Assembly: GCF_000423885.1 (NCBI RefSeq)
Contig: NZ_KE384101.1
Location: 1 to 64,000 of the forward strand
Reading direction: 5' to 3'
Length of the DNA stretch: 64,000 nucleotides
Origin: Thermomonas fusca DSM 15424
GTDB lineage: Bacteria > Pseudomonadota > Gammaproteobacteria > Xanthomonadales > Xanthomonadaceae
The notes under the pieces were generated by a model. The model saw only the letters and a program-made list of their open reading frames with translations, was not told where the DNA came from and searched no databases. The first letter of the stretch is position 1. Each line of letters starts with the position of its first letter. Shown piece by piece: positions 33,810 through 43,102 of this stretch. The translations under genes and the position numbers were made by a program.

Positions 33810-34610
33810 ATGTCTTTGCTGCTTCTTTACCTGGCGCTGGGCGCTTGCGCCGGCGTGCTGGCCGGGCTGCTGGGCATCGGCGGCGGGCTGGTGCTGGTGG
33901 GCGCGCTGGCGTGGCTGCTGCCCACCCAAGGCGTGCCGGCGGACGCGGCGATGCACGCGGCGCTGGCGAGTTCATTGGCCAGCATCGTGCTGACCGCGGC
34001 GTCGTCGGCACGCGCGCACCACCGCCGCGGCAGCGTGCTGTGGCCGACGGTGGCGTGGATGGTGCCGGGCGTGCTGCTGGGCGGCTGGCTGGGCAGCCGC
34101 TTCGCCATCGTGCTGGACGGCAACGTGTTGCGCTGGTGCGTGGCGGGCTACTGCTGGATCGTGGCCGCGCAGATGTTGCTGGTGCAGCCGAAGTCGGGCG
34201 GCGATGCCGCGCTGGTGCCGCAAGGCCCCGGCTACACGCTGGCCGGCGGCGGGATCGGCATCGTGTCGGCGATCGTCGGCATCGGCGGCGGCAGCCTGAC
34301 CGTGCCGTTGCTGGTCTGGCGCGGGGTGGCGCCGGTGCGCGCGGTGGGCACCTCGTCCGCCTGCGGCATCTTCATCGGCCTGGGCAGCGCGCTGGGTTAC
34401 GCATTGCAGGCGCCGGCGGACGCGCTGCCGCTGGCGGGGGCGATGGGCTATGTCTATCTGCCGGCGGCGATCGGCGTGGCGCTGGCCTCGGTGCTGGCGG
34501 CGCCGCTGGGTACGCGGTTGGCACATGCGCTGAGCGGGCCGGCGTTGAAGCGGGTATTCGCGGTGTTCCTGTTGGTGGTTGGCTGCGCGTTCGCGTACAG
34601 CGCGCTCTAG
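33810..34610 (+). CDS. TSUP (TauE/SafE) family membrane permease
   Basis: A 266-residue polytopic membrane protein with about eight helices. The duplicated family motif is seen twice: LLGIGGGLVLVGAL near the N-terminus and VGIGGGSLTVPLLVW near the middle, each followed by a conserved ASS/TSS stretch. Members export sulfite or other sulfur-containing and organic anions. The substrate is unknown here and no sulfur genes are adjacent. The ATG at 33810 is chosen; a GTG one codon earlier is equally possible. Confidence 0.88.
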   Translation: MSLLLLYLALGACAGVLAGLLGIGGGLVLVGALAWLLPTQGVPADAAMHAALASSLASIVLTAASSARAHHRRGSVLWPTVAWMVPGVLLGGWLGSRFAIVLDGNVLRWCVAGYCWIVAAQMLLVQPKSGGDAALVPQGPGYTLAGGGIGIVSAIVGIGGGSLTVPLLVWRGVAPVRAVGTSSACGIFIGLGSALGYALQAPADALPLAGAMGYVYLPAAIGVALASVLAAPLGTRLAHALSGPALKRVFAVFLLVVGCAFAYSAL

Positions 34611-34617
34611 CGCCGCT

Positions 34618-35376
34618 TCAGCGCAGCGCCGCTTCCGGCACGTCCAGCTCCACCGACAGCGCCAGGTGGTCGGACTGCGCGGCGGGCAGCGCCTGCATCG
34701 TCGCCAGCGCCAGCGCCGGGGTCACCAGCATGTGGTCGATGGCACGCTGCGGACGCCACGAGGGGAAGGTGAGCACGCAGCGGTCGGGCGGCTGCAGCTG
34801 GGTCTTGCGGTACAGCTGCTGCATCTCCGGCTGGTCTGGATCGCAGTTGAAGTCGCCCATCAGCACCGCATGCGGCAGGCCGGCGAGGATGTCGGCGATG
34901 AAGTCGATCTGCGAGCGCCGCGACTGGCTGCCCAGCGAGAGATGCGCCACCGCCACGGTCAGCGCGCTGCGGCCGTCGCCGAAGGTGGCGGTGAGCACGC
35001 CGCGGCCCTTGACCCGGCCGGGCAGCGGGTGATCCTCGACCAGCCGCGGTTCCAGCTTGCTGAGCAGGCCATTGGCGCTTGAGGCCACGCCGGCCACGCT
35101 GCGGTTGGGCTGGTGGCTCCAGTAGGCGAAGCCGGCGCGCTCGGCCAGGTAATGGGTCTGGTTGGTGAAGCCGGAACGCAGGCTGCCCGGGTCGGCCTCC
35201 TGCAGGCCCACGATGTCGTGGCGGCCCGCAAGTTCGGCGATGGTGTCCAGTGCGCCGCGCTTGTTGCCGGCCGGCAGCACGTGCGACCAGCTGCGCGCGA
35301 CGTAGTCGTGGTAGCCGCGCGTGCTGGAGCCGGCTTGGATATTCGCGCTCAGCAGGCGCAGCCGGCGGTTGTGCAT
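34618..35376 (-). CDS. Endonuclease/exonuclease/phosphatase family protein
   Basis: A 252-residue EEP-fold hydrolase. Metal and catalytic motifs are LLSANIQ (Asn), VGLQEAD (Glu), VAVAHLSLG (His), MGDFNCDPDQ (Asp/Asn) and the final QSDHLALS (Asp-His). The substrate could be nucleic acid or a phosphoester. No signal peptide is seen from the ATG at 35376, although the frame is open upstream. It follows the second dsbA-like gene by 10 nt, an arrangement (cytochrome c4, dsbA, EEP) also found in pseudomonads. Confidence 0.9.
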   Translation of the reverse strand: MHNRRLRLLSANIQAGSSTRGYHDYVARSWSHVLPAGNKRGALDTIAELAGRHDIVGLQEADPGSLRSGFTNQTHYLAERAGFAYWSHQPNRSVAGVASSANGLLSKLEPRLVEDHPLPGRVKGRGVLTATFGDGRSALTVAVAHLSLGSQSRRSQIDFIADILAGLPHAVLMGDFNCDPDQPEMQQLYRKTQLQPPDRCVLTFPSWRPQRAIDHMLVTPALALATMQALPAAQSDHLALSVELDVPEAALR

Positions 35377-35386
35377 GGCGGCGGGA

Positions 35387-36229
35387 TCAGCCCTGCGGCG
35401 CTTCCGCCGCGGCGGGCGCCGGCGCCGCCGGCGTGGCGGCACCGAGCTTGGCGCGTTCGGCGACGATCAGCTGGTTGATGATGCGGAACATGTCGTCCAC
35501 GCTCTTGCCCTTGACCCGGTACTTGCCGGCGACCACGAACGCAGGCGTTCCCATCTGGTCGCCGTTGGCGAAGGCTTCGGTCATGTACTGGCGGGCGCGG
35601 TTCATCCTGGTCGCCACCGCGAAGCTCTGCATGCTGTTGAGGAACTGCCCGGGGTTGGCGCCGTAGTTGGCGTAGAACCCGGCGATGTCCTCCGGCGTGT
35701 CCATGCCGCGCTCGCCCTTCAGGGTCTGGTCGATGTGGATGGCGCGGAACATCGCATCGTGGGTCTTGTCGAGCAGGCCCATCGCTTCGGCGGCGTAGAA
35801 GGCCTTGGCGTAGTTGTCCCACATCGCACCGAACGCGGCCGGCACGTAGACGAAATGCACGTCCGGCGGCAGCTTGGCCTTCATCGCCGCCACCTGCGGC
35901 TGCACCGCGGCGCAGAACGGGCAGACGTAGCCGAAGAATTCGACCACTTCGATCCGGCCCGGCGCGGTATCGAACGGCTGGCCGTTCGCGATGGTGACGT
36001 AGTCGGTGCCTTCCACCGGCGGCGGCGCCTTGGCGGCGGCTTCGGCGGCGGCCTGCACCGCCGCTTCGGCCTGCGCGGCGCGCTGCGGGTCTTCGGCGCT
36101 GGCGGCCTGGGTGGCGGCCTGTTCTGCCGGGGCGGCGTCGCCGGCCGCAACCGGCGCGGGTGCGTCGTTCTTGCAGGCGGCCAGCGGCAGCAGGACGAGC
36201 AGGAGCAGGGCGTGGCGCAGTGCGGTCAT
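35387..36229 (-). CDS. DsbA-family thiol-disulfide lipoprotein (CPFC)
   Basis: A 280-residue envelope protein. The lipoprotein signal ends at Cys19 (LAAC), and a long Ala/Glu/Gln linker (about 20-72) precedes the DsbA-like domain. The redox site is Cys103-Pro-Phe-Cys106, where classical DsbA has CPHC; the cis-proline loop is MGTPAFVV. The Phe should change the redox potential, and the linker puts the domain at a distance from the membrane. An Ala/Pro tail ends the protein. It is a tandem paralogue of the next gene, 18 nt away. Which partner (DsbB or another) reoxidises it is not shown. Confidence 0.9.
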   Translation of the reverse strand: MTALRHALLLLVLLPLAACKNDAPAPVAAGDAAPAEQAATQAASAEDPQRAAQAEAAVQAAAEAAAKAPPPVEGTDYVTIANGQPFDTAPGRIEVVEFFGYVCPFCAAVQPQVAAMKAKLPPDVHFVYVPAAFGAMWDNYAKAFYAAEAMGLLDKTHDAMFRAIHIDQTLKGERGMDTPEDIAGFYANYGANPGQFLNSMQSFAVATRMNRARQYMTEAFANGDQMGTPAFVVAGKYRVKGKSVDDMFRIINQLIVAERAKLGAATPAAPAPAAAEAPQG

Positions 36230-36247
36230 GGCGGTTCCGTCAGTCGG

Positions 36248-36940
36248 TCAGGATCGGGGAGAGGCGGGCTTGGCCGGCGCCGGGCGCGCGGTCGCCTTGG
36301 GTTTCTGCTTTGGCGCCAGCGCGGCGACGACCGCGCGCGCATTGCCCAGCAGGCTTTCATAACTGTTGCCGAGGATCACGTAGCGCCCGGCCACGATCAG
36401 CGACGGCGTGCCGTCGATCTGGCTGCGGGCGCCGAATTCATAGGCCTGCTTCAGCTGCGGCAGCAGCTTCGCGTCGTTGGCCATCGCGATCTTGAGCGCG
36501 GTGGCGTTGCTGCCCTGCACGCGGCTGGCGAAGGCGAGGATCTGCGCGGCGTCGGCATTGCGCGGCAGTTCGCCGGTTTCATGGATCGCGGCGAACAGGC
36601 GCGGATGCAGCACCGGCAGGGATTTGGCGGCCTGCGCGGCGAAAAACACCCGCGGCCACGGATCGTCGCGGTCGTACACACCCGGCACCAGCACCAGCCG
36701 GGCGTGTGCGGGCAGCTGCTTCGCCCACGCCTCCAGCATCGGGGAGAAGTGCGCGCAGTGCGGACAGGTATAGGCGAACACCTCGGCCACTTCCACCATG
36801 CCGGGCGGCAGCGGCCGGTAGGGCTGACCGTTGTCGACGTAACGGTATTGCACGCCATCGGTCAGGCCGGGCAGGACGCGCTGTGCCTGCGCGGGCGCGA
36901 TGGTCAGAAGCAGGGCAAGCGACAACAGCAGTGCGCGCAT
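36248..36940 (-). CDS. dsbA: Thiol:disulfide interchange protein DsbA
   Basis: A 230-residue periplasmic disulfide-introducing enzyme with a signal peptide (about 1-19), active site Cys59-Pro-His-Cys62 (VFAYTCPHCAHF), the helical insertion, and the cis-proline loop IDGTPSLIV. A basic Lys/Pro/Ala tail follows residue 210. It lies 79 nt downstream of the cytochrome c4 gene and upstream of the lipoprotein paralogue, all on the minus strand. Confidence 0.95.
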   Translation of the reverse strand: MRALLLSLALLLTIAPAQAQRVLPGLTDGVQYRYVDNGQPYRPLPPGMVEVAEVFAYTCPHCAHFSPMLEAWAKQLPAHARLVLVPGVYDRDDPWPRVFFAAQAAKSLPVLHPRLFAAIHETGELPRNADAAQILAFASRVQGSNATALKIAMANDAKLLPQLKQAYEFGARSQIDGTPSLIVAGRYVILGNSYESLLGNARAVVAALAPKQKPKATARPAPAKPASPRS

Positions 36941-37019
36941 CGAATCAGGCTCCGGCGATCAACTAAGGGGCCCGATGAGCATGCACGGGCCAGGGCCAAC
37001 GCATGATGAAGCATCGCGC

Positions 37020-37787
37020 TCAGCGGGCGATGCTTTCCTTGGTGGTCCCGGGCGCGCGGGTATGCAGGCCCTGCACATAGCTGGCCAGCGAACGGATTTC
37101 CTCGTCGCTCAGCGACTTGCTGACCGCGGCCATCAGCTTGAAGTGCGCCGGCGCGGTGTAGGTGGTGGTCCCGATGCGGTATTCCTCCAGCCGGCGCGTC
37201 ACGTACGCCGAATCCTGGCCGTGCAGAGCAGGGTAGGCCGGGCCGGGGTTGCCGGCGCCGGACGGGCCATGGCAGGCCATGCAGGCGGGCAGGCCGCGGG
37301 CGGGGTCGCCGCTGCGGAACAGGCGCTCGCCCACCTGGTAGAACTTCAGGCCCTGGTTGGGGCCTTCGGCAATCGCGGTATCGTCGGCCACGCCGGTGCC
37401 GGCCTTCTGGGTGGCATACCAGGCGCCGACGTCGCGCATGTCCTGCGCGCTGAGGATGCCGGCGAACGGCGCCATGATCGCGGCCAGGCCGCCCGTGCGC
37501 TGACCGCTCTTGAACAGGTGCAGTTGCTCGGCGAGATAGCGTTCCGGCATGCCGGCGATGCGCGGCGCGTTCTGCTGCATGGCGTTGCCGTCGAGGCCGT
37601 GGCAGGCCGCGCAGGCGCCGGCCTTGGCCTGTCCGGCCTGGGCATCACCCCAGGTGGCGGGCTTCTCCACCAGCGGCGCGGTCTGCACCGGGGCGTTGTC
37701 GGGTGCGGCGACCGGCGTGCTCTGGGCCCAGGCGGCCGCGGCAAGAGCAAGACAGGCAACACCGGCAAGGGCATGGACAGGACGCAT
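37020..37787 (-). CDS. Dihaem cytochrome c4
   Basis: A 255-residue periplasmic electron carrier. The signal peptide ends near residue 22. Two cytochrome c domains follow, with haem sites Cys59-Ala-Ala-Cys-His63 and Cys169-Met-Ala-Cys-His173 and Met ligands further along each half. It probably shuttles electrons to terminal oxidases such as the aa3 oxidase encoded earlier. The ATG at 37787 is preferred over one 18 nt upstream because GGAG stands 6 nt before it. Confidence 0.94.
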   Translation of the reverse strand: MRPVHALAGVACLALAAAAWAQSTPVAAPDNAPVQTAPLVEKPATWGDAQAGQAKAGACAACHGLDGNAMQQNAPRIAGMPERYLAEQLHLFKSGQRTGGLAAIMAPFAGILSAQDMRDVGAWYATQKAGTGVADDTAIAEGPNQGLKFYQVGERLFRSGDPARGLPACMACHGPSGAGNPGPAYPALHGQDSAYVTRRLEEYRIGTTTYTAPAHFKLMAAVSKSLSDEEIRSLASYVQGLHTRAPGTTKESIAR

Positions 37788-37837
37788 GCGTAACTCCACT
37801 GGCATAAGGACGCGGACAGGTGCCGCGCAACCTGCAA

Positions 37838-37866
37838 ATTATGGTCGGCGCGCCCGAAGCGGTCAA
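37838..37866 (-). promoter_or_regulatory. Sigma-70-like promoter of the cytochrome c4 gene
   Basis: On the minus strand, TTGACC (37866-37861), exactly 17 nt, and CATAAT (37843-37838) precede the gene by about 50 nt. This is the best-formed promoter I see in the window and may also drive dsbA and the genes below it. Confidence 0.65.
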
Positions 37867-37905
37867 ACCGGGCGCGCACCGGCGCGGACATGCCATGCTA
37901 TGCCC

Positions 37906-38517
37906 ATGGCTGCACCCAATCCGTTCGCGCGCGCCCAGTACCTGCTGGCCGCCCACAATTTCCGGCAATTGCCGTCCGATGGCGGCTTCGAAGTGGCTTT
38001 CGCCGGCCGCTCCAACGCCGGCAAATCCTCCGCCCTGAACGCGCTCTGCCAGCAGAACGCGCTGGCACGCGTGTCCAAGACGCCCGGCCGCACCCAGCAG
38101 CTGGTGTTCTTCGGCTTGCCGCCGCACGAGAACAAATACCTGGTCGACCTGCCGGGCTACGGCTATGCCAAGGTGCCGCAGGACCTGCAGGCGCACTGGC
38201 AGGCCTTCCTCGAGGGGTATTTCGGCAGCCGCGACGCCCTGCGCGGGCTGGTGGTGGTGATGGACGTGCGCCATCCGCTGAAGGAATACGACCGGCAAAT
38301 GCTGGGCTACGCCATGCGCCGCGGGCTGCCGGCGCACGTGATCCTGACCAAGGCCGACAAGCTCGGTCGCGGCGCCGCCGGCAATACCCTGCAGGCGGTG
38401 CGGATGGAGCTGTCGCGGTCATTCGCCGACAGCGTCAGCGTGCAGCTGTTCTCCGGCGAGTCGAAGCAGGGCGTGGACGAACTGCGCGCCGTGGTCGCCG
38501 GCTGGCTGGGGATCTGA
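37906..38517 (+). CDS. engB: Ribosome biogenesis GTP-binding protein EngB/YsxC
   Basis: A 203-residue TRAFAC GTPase needed for late 50S subunit assembly. The G motifs are GRSNAGKSS (G1), the T in KTPGRTQ (G2), DLPGYGYA (G3) and TKADKL (G4). The N-terminal FRQLPSDGGFEVAFAGRSNAGK is family-typical. ATGs at 37900 and 37906 are both possible; I use the second, MAAPNPF. It diverges from the cytochrome c4 gene. Confidence 0.95.
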   Translation: MAAPNPFARAQYLLAAHNFRQLPSDGGFEVAFAGRSNAGKSSALNALCQQNALARVSKTPGRTQQLVFFGLPPHENKYLVDLPGYGYAKVPQDLQAHWQAFLEGYFGSRDALRGLVVVMDVRHPLKEYDRQMLGYAMRRGLPAHVILTKADKLGRGAAGNTLQAVRMELSRSFADSVSVQLFSGESKQGVDELRAVVAGWLGI

Positions 38518-38600
38518 CGCTCGTTCTCCACCCGATCTACCGTCTGTGCCGAGGCAGAGAAGCCGAACAGCAGGGCGAAAGCACAGCTCAACAGGCGCAT
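38518..38600 (-). other. Orphan signal-peptide-like coding fragment
   Basis: From an ATG at 38600, the minus strand reads a convincing signal peptide (MRLLSCAFALLFGFSASAQ) and a few polar residues. The frame then runs antisense into engB with no further recognisable protein. It may be the leftover 5' end of a deleted exported-protein gene, or chance. The rest of the 247-nt gap 38518-38764 holds nothing recognisable. Confidence 0.3.
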
Positions 38601-38764
38601 GGGGGCTCATCATCGGGCGACGCTCCGGAGGCCACCAGCGCCCGATTGGCCAACAACGGACCGGGCCGGGAATACGCATGCAGCCGGAACAGTGAAAGTC
38701 GGCCAGCGTGCTGCGGCGGGGCGCCCGCGCGCGATATCCTGCGCATCCACACGGGAAGCCCAGC

Positions 38765-40129
38765 ATGTCCGGACCCAGCACTGCCAGCGACATGCCGATC
38801 ACCGACCGCCACCAGCTGGCCGAGGTGCTGGCCTCGGGCGAGAAGCCGCGCGAGGCGTGGCGGATCGGCACCGAGCACGAGAAATTCGGCTTCCGGCTGG
38901 ACGACCTGCGCCCGCCAACCTTCGACGGCGAGCGCGGCATCGAGGCGCTGCTGAAGGGTCTGGTCCGGTTCGGCTGGGCGCCTTACGAGGAAAACGGCCG
39001 GGTGATCGCGCTGTCGCGCGATGCCGCGTCGGTGACGCTGGAGCCGGCCGGCCAGCTGGAGCTGTCGGGGGCGCCGCTGGAATCCATCCACCAGACCTGC
39101 AAGGAAGTCGGCAGCCACCTGCGCGAAGTGCGGGAAGTGGCCGACGAGCTGAAGCTCGGCTTCCTCGGCATGGGTTTCCAGCCCAAGTGGCGGCGCGACG
39201 AAATGCCGTGGATGCCGAAAGGCCGCTACCAGATCATGAAGTCCTACATGCCCAAGGTCGGCAGCCTGGGCCTGGACATGATGACCCGCACCTGCACGGT
39301 GCAGGTCAACCTGGACTACGCGTCCGAAGCGGACATGGTGAAGAAGTTCCGCGTGTCGCTGGCGCTGCAACCGATTGCGACTGCGCTGTTCGCCGATTCG
39401 CCGTTCACCGAAGGCAGGCCCAACGGCTACCTCAGCTACCGCTCGCACATCTGGACCGATACCGACGCCGGCCGCACCGGCATGCTCGACTTCGTGTTCG
39501 AGGACGGCTTCGGCTATGAGCGTTACGTCGACTACCTGCTCGACGTGCCGATGTACTTCAGCTACCGCGACGGCATCTACGTTGATGCCAGCGGCAAATC
39601 GTTCCGCGACTTCATGCAGGGCCGGCTGGACGTGCTGCCCGGCGCGCTGCCGACCCTGCGCGACTGGAACGACCACATGACCACCGCCTTCCCGGAAGTG
39701 CGGTTGAAGAAATTCCTGGAGATGCGCGGCGCCGACGGCGGTCCCTGGGGCCGGCTGTGCGCGCTGCCGGCGTTCTGGGTGGGTCTGCTTTACGACGACG
39801 CGGCGCTGGATGCGGCCTGGGACCTGGTCAAGGATTTCAGCATGGCCGAGCGCCATGCCCTGCGCGATGGCGTGCCGAAGCAGGCGCTGGGGCTGCCGTT
39901 CCGGGGCGGCACGCTGCGCGAGCTGGCCCGCCGCGCGCTGGAGATTTCCGTCGCCGGCCTGCGTCGCCGCGCGGTACAGGATCGCTGCGGCGCCGACGAA
40001 ACCGGCTTCCTCGATCCGCTGGTGGAGATCGTGGAATCCGGCAAGACCCCCGCCGAGCGCAAGCTGGCGCTGTTCCACGGCGAATGGCGCGGCAGCGTGG
40101 ACCCAGTGTTCTGCGAGTTCTCGTACTGA
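38765..40129 (+). CDS. gshA: Glutamate-cysteine ligase, plant/proteobacterial type
   Basis: A 454-residue enzyme for the first, ATP-dependent step of glutathione synthesis. It belongs to the plant-like class (GCS2 family) shared by alpha-proteobacteria and xanthomonads, not the E. coli GshA class. Motifs include WRIGTEHEKFGF, ALSRDAASVTLEPAGQLELSG (substrate and ATP site), MGFQPKWRRDEMPWMPKGRYQIM, and TCTVQVNLDY. The start ATG is at 38765; the frame is open a little upstream. Glutathione made here would feed the formaldehyde pathway and glutaredoxin encoded nearby. Confidence 0.95.
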   Translation: MSGPSTASDMPITDRHQLAEVLASGEKPREAWRIGTEHEKFGFRLDDLRPPTFDGERGIEALLKGLVRFGWAPYEENGRVIALSRDAASVTLEPAGQLELSGAPLESIHQTCKEVGSHLREVREVADELKLGFLGMGFQPKWRRDEMPWMPKGRYQIMKSYMPKVGSLGLDMMTRTCTVQVNLDYASEADMVKKFRVSLALQPIATALFADSPFTEGRPNGYLSYRSHIWTDTDAGRTGMLDFVFEDGFGYERYVDYLLDVPMYFSYRDGIYVDASGKSFRDFMQGRLDVLPGALPTLRDWNDHMTTAFPEVRLKKFLEMRGADGGPWGRLCALPAFWVGLLYDDAALDAAWDLVKDFSMAERHALRDGVPKQALGLPFRGGTLRELARRALEISVAGLRRRAVQDRCGADETGFLDPLVEIVESGKTPAERKLALFHGEWRGSVDPVFCEFSY

Positions 40130-40219
40130 GGCCTGACGCCTCCCGCGGAAAACGGGCGGAGCAATGGTCGCATCCGCAACCGTTGCCGCAGTGCATCAAA
40201 ATCGCGCTAGCCTGCGGGC

Positions 40220-42934
40220 ATGGCCACTTCCGACATGCCGCTGCGCGAGCAGCTTGATTTCACAGCCACCGACGCGCCGCTGCGCGACGACGTGCGCCGG
40301 CTCGGCGCGATGGTCGGCGACATGCTGGCAGAACAGGTGGCGCCGGCATTCCTTGAACAGGTCGAGGCGCTGCGGCGGATTGCGATCGCAAGGCGCGAGC
40401 AGGGCGAGCCGGTGGATGCGCTGGCGCAGCGGCTGGCGCAGGTGCCGCTGGCGCAGGCCGAGCCGCTGGTGCGCGCGTTCGCGGCCTACTTCAGCGCCAC
40501 CAACGTGGCCGAACGCGTGCATCGCATCCGCCGTCGCCGCGACTACCAGCGGCTGGGCACGGCGCCGCAGCCCGGCGGGCTGGAAGCGGTGCTGCGCGGC
40601 CTGCGCGAGGAGGGCGTGACGCTGGCCGAGCTGCAGGCGCAACTGGCCGGGCTGTGCGTGGAGCCGGTGTTCACCGCGCATCCCACCGAAGCGGTGCGGC
40701 GCGCGCTGCTGCTGAAGGAAAAGACCGTGGTCGAACGGCTGATCGCCGACATCGACCGCACCCGCACGCCGCCGGAGCGGCGCGCCGACGACGCCCGCAT
40801 CCGCCAGTCGCTGACCACCGCCTGGCAGACCAACGAAGCGCCACCGCAGCGGCCCAGCGTGGCCGACGAGGTCGAGCACGTCGGCTTCTACCTCGGCAGC
40901 GTGCTGTACCGCGTGCTGCCGGTGTTCTACGAGGCGTTTTCCGATGCGGTGGAGGCCGTCTACGGCGAACGCATCGCGCTGCCGCCGCTGCTGCGCTTCG
41001 GCAGCTGGGTCGGCGGCGACATGGACGGCAACCCCAACGTCGGTGCGGCCAGCGTGCGCGACGCGTTGACCGCCCAGCGCGCGCTGGCGCTGGACTGCTA
41101 TCTGGCCGACCTGCGCACCCTCGGCGACATCCTCACCCAGAGCCACGGCCATGCCGGCATCGATGCCGAGGTCGAGGCGCGCGCCGCCGCGCACCGCGCG
41201 CTGCTGCCGGAAGGCATGGTGCGCAACCGGCCGCGGTTGGCCGACATGCCGTACCGGCAGCTGCTGTGGGCGATGCGCGCGCGCCTGCAGGCGACGGAGG
41301 ACGGTGTGGCCGGTGGCTACCCGGACGCGGCCGCCTTCATCGACGACCTGGAACTGATCGACGCCAGCCTGGCCCGACATCGCGGCGACCACGCCGGCCG
41401 CTTCGCGCTGCGACGCATCCTCTGGCGTGCGCGCAGCTTCGGCCTGCACATGGCCGCGCTGGACCTGCGCCAGGATTCTGCCGTGCACGAGCAGGCGCTG
41501 GCGGCACTGGAGGGGGATGCCGAATGGGCCGCGCGCCCGCTGCCGGCGCGTGTAGAGCGGCTGCATGCGCTGATCTCGGGCGCTGCACCGACCGATGCGG
41601 GCGCAGCCGACGCCATGGCCACGCTGGAGGTGTTCCGCGTCGTGCGCGAACTGCGCGCGGTGCTGGGCGAACACGCCTTCGGCCCCTACATCATCAGCAT
41701 GACGCGCAATGCCGCCGACGCGCTGGCGGTATTGGCGCTGGCGCGGATCGCTGGCTGCGTCGCCGACGGCGAAGTGCCGCTGGACGTGGCCCCGCTGTTC
41801 GAGACGGTGGACGACCTGGAAGCGGCGCCGGCGACGATGCGGGCGCTGTTCGCCGACCCGCTGTATCGCCGCCATCTGGCCGCGCGCGGCGGGCGCCAGG
41901 TGGTGATGCTGGGCTACAGCGACAGCGCCAAGGATGGCGGCTTGCTGGCTTCGCGCTGGGCGCTGCAGCGCGCGCAGGTGGAGCTGCTGGAGGTCGCGCG
42001 CACGGCCGGCCTGCAGCTGGTGTTCTTCCATGGCCGCGGCGGGTCGGTCAGCCGGGGCGGCGGCAAGACCGAGCGCGCGATCATCGCCGCGCCGCGCGGC
42101 AGCGTGGCCGGGCGCATGCGCGTGACCGAGCAGGGCGAGGTGATCCATCGCAAGTACGGCATCCGCGCGCTGGCGCTGCGCAACCTCGAGCAGATGACCG
42201 GCGCGGTGCTGCGCGCATCGCTGCGGCCGCGCCCACCGGAGCCGCGCGAGGACCAGTGGCGCGCGCTTGCCACCGAGCTGGCGCAGGTCTCGCGCGCGCA
42301 CTACCGAGCGCTGGTGCACGAGCATCCGGACTTCCCGGCCTACTTCCGCGCGGCCACGCCGGTGGACGTGATCGAGCGCCTGCACATCAGCTCGCGGCCG
42401 TCGCGCCGCCGCGACGGCGGCATCGCGAATCTTCGCGCGATCCCGTGGGTGTTCTCGTGGGCGCAGAGCCGCTCCGGCCTGACCGGTTGGTATGGCGTCG
42501 GGACCGCGCTGCGCCACGGCATCGACGCGCACGGGCTGGACGCGATGGCGGCGGTGACCCGCGACTGGCCGTTCTTCGCCGCGATGATCGATGACGTGGA
42601 GATGGCGATGGCGAAATCCGACATCGATATCTTCGAGCGCTATTCCGCGCTGGCGGGCGAGCTGCATCCGGCGTTCTTCCCGCGCATCGCCGAGGAGTTT
42701 GAACGCACCCGCGTAGCGATCCTCGCGATCAAGCAGCGCGACGCGCTGCTGGCCGACGACTACCGGCTGCGCCTGTCGATCCGGCTGCGCAACCCCTATG
42801 TCGATCCGATCAGCCTGCTGCAGGTGGACCTGCTGCGGCGCTGGCGCGAAGGCGGGCGCGAGGACGAAGCCCTGCTGCGCACGCTGGTCTCCACCGTCAA
42901 CGGCATCGCTGCGGGGATCCAGAACACGGGGTGA
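40220..42934 (+). CDS. ppc: Phosphoenolpyruvate carboxylase
   Basis: A 904-residue anaplerotic enzyme that makes oxaloacetate from PEP and bicarbonate. Catalytic His154 is in VFTAHPTEAVRR; the second signature has Lys in VMLGYSDSAKDGG; the mobile glycine-rich loop is FHGRGGSVSRGGG; the C-terminus ends QNTG, as the allosteric/active-site tail must. Length is close to that of E. coli Ppc (883). It stands alone, with about 90 nt before it and 168 nt after. Confidence 0.97.
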   Translation: MATSDMPLREQLDFTATDAPLRDDVRRLGAMVGDMLAEQVAPAFLEQVEALRRIAIARREQGEPVDALAQRLAQVPLAQAEPLVRAFAAYFSATNVAERVHRIRRRRDYQRLGTAPQPGGLEAVLRGLREEGVTLAELQAQLAGLCVEPVFTAHPTEAVRRALLLKEKTVVERLIADIDRTRTPPERRADDARIRQSLTTAWQTNEAPPQRPSVADEVEHVGFYLGSVLYRVLPVFYEAFSDAVEAVYGERIALPPLLRFGSWVGGDMDGNPNVGAASVRDALTAQRALALDCYLADLRTLGDILTQSHGHAGIDAEVEARAAAHRALLPEGMVRNRPRLADMPYRQLLWAMRARLQATEDGVAGGYPDAAAFIDDLELIDASLARHRGDHAGRFALRRILWRARSFGLHMAALDLRQDSAVHEQALAALEGDAEWAARPLPARVERLHALISGAAPTDAGAADAMATLEVFRVVRELRAVLGEHAFGPYIISMTRNAADALAVLALARIAGCVADGEVPLDVAPLFETVDDLEAAPATMRALFADPLYRRHLAARGGRQVVMLGYSDSAKDGGLLASRWALQRAQVELLEVARTAGLQLVFFHGRGGSVSRGGGKTERAIIAAPRGSVAGRMRVTEQGEVIHRKYGIRALALRNLEQMTGAVLRASLRPRPPEPREDQWRALATELAQVSRAHYRALVHEHPDFPAYFRAATPVDVIERLHISSRPSRRRDGGIANLRAIPWVFSWAQSRSGLTGWYGVGTALRHGIDAHGLDAMAAVTRDWPFFAAMIDDVEMAMAKSDIDIFERYSALAGELHPAFFPRIAEEFERTRVAILAIKQRDALLADDYRLRLSIRLRNPYVDPISLLQVDLLRRWREGGREDEALLRTLVSTVNGIAAGIQNTG

Positions 42935-43045
42935 GCAACGGTGCTCGCGCGGCCTGCCGTACGCCGCTGTGAACCCCCGGCCACGGATGCCGGGTCGGGG
43001 CCGTTCGAAGCAATCTGGTCGAGCTATGAGTGGCAACCCGATCGT

Positions 43046-43073
43046 GATCGCGCGCGATCGCACGGACTATCAT
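43046..43073 (+). promoter_or_regulatory. Palindrome and -10-like element before the formaldehyde genes
   Basis: A perfect 14-bp palindrome, GATCGCG-CGCGATC (43046-43059), is followed 8 nt later by TATCAT (43068-43073), about 30 nt before the dehydrogenase start. It could be an operator covering the -35/spacer. GC-rich palindromes of this sort also occur by chance. Confidence 0.3.
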
Positions 43074-43102
43074 GCAGGCCATTCGCAACCCGGAGCTTGC
43101 CC

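Noticed and set aside
40196..43063. A 955-codon minus-strand frame across ppc
   Set aside because: It is antisense to a complete PEP carboxylase with all motifs; its product resembles nothing.
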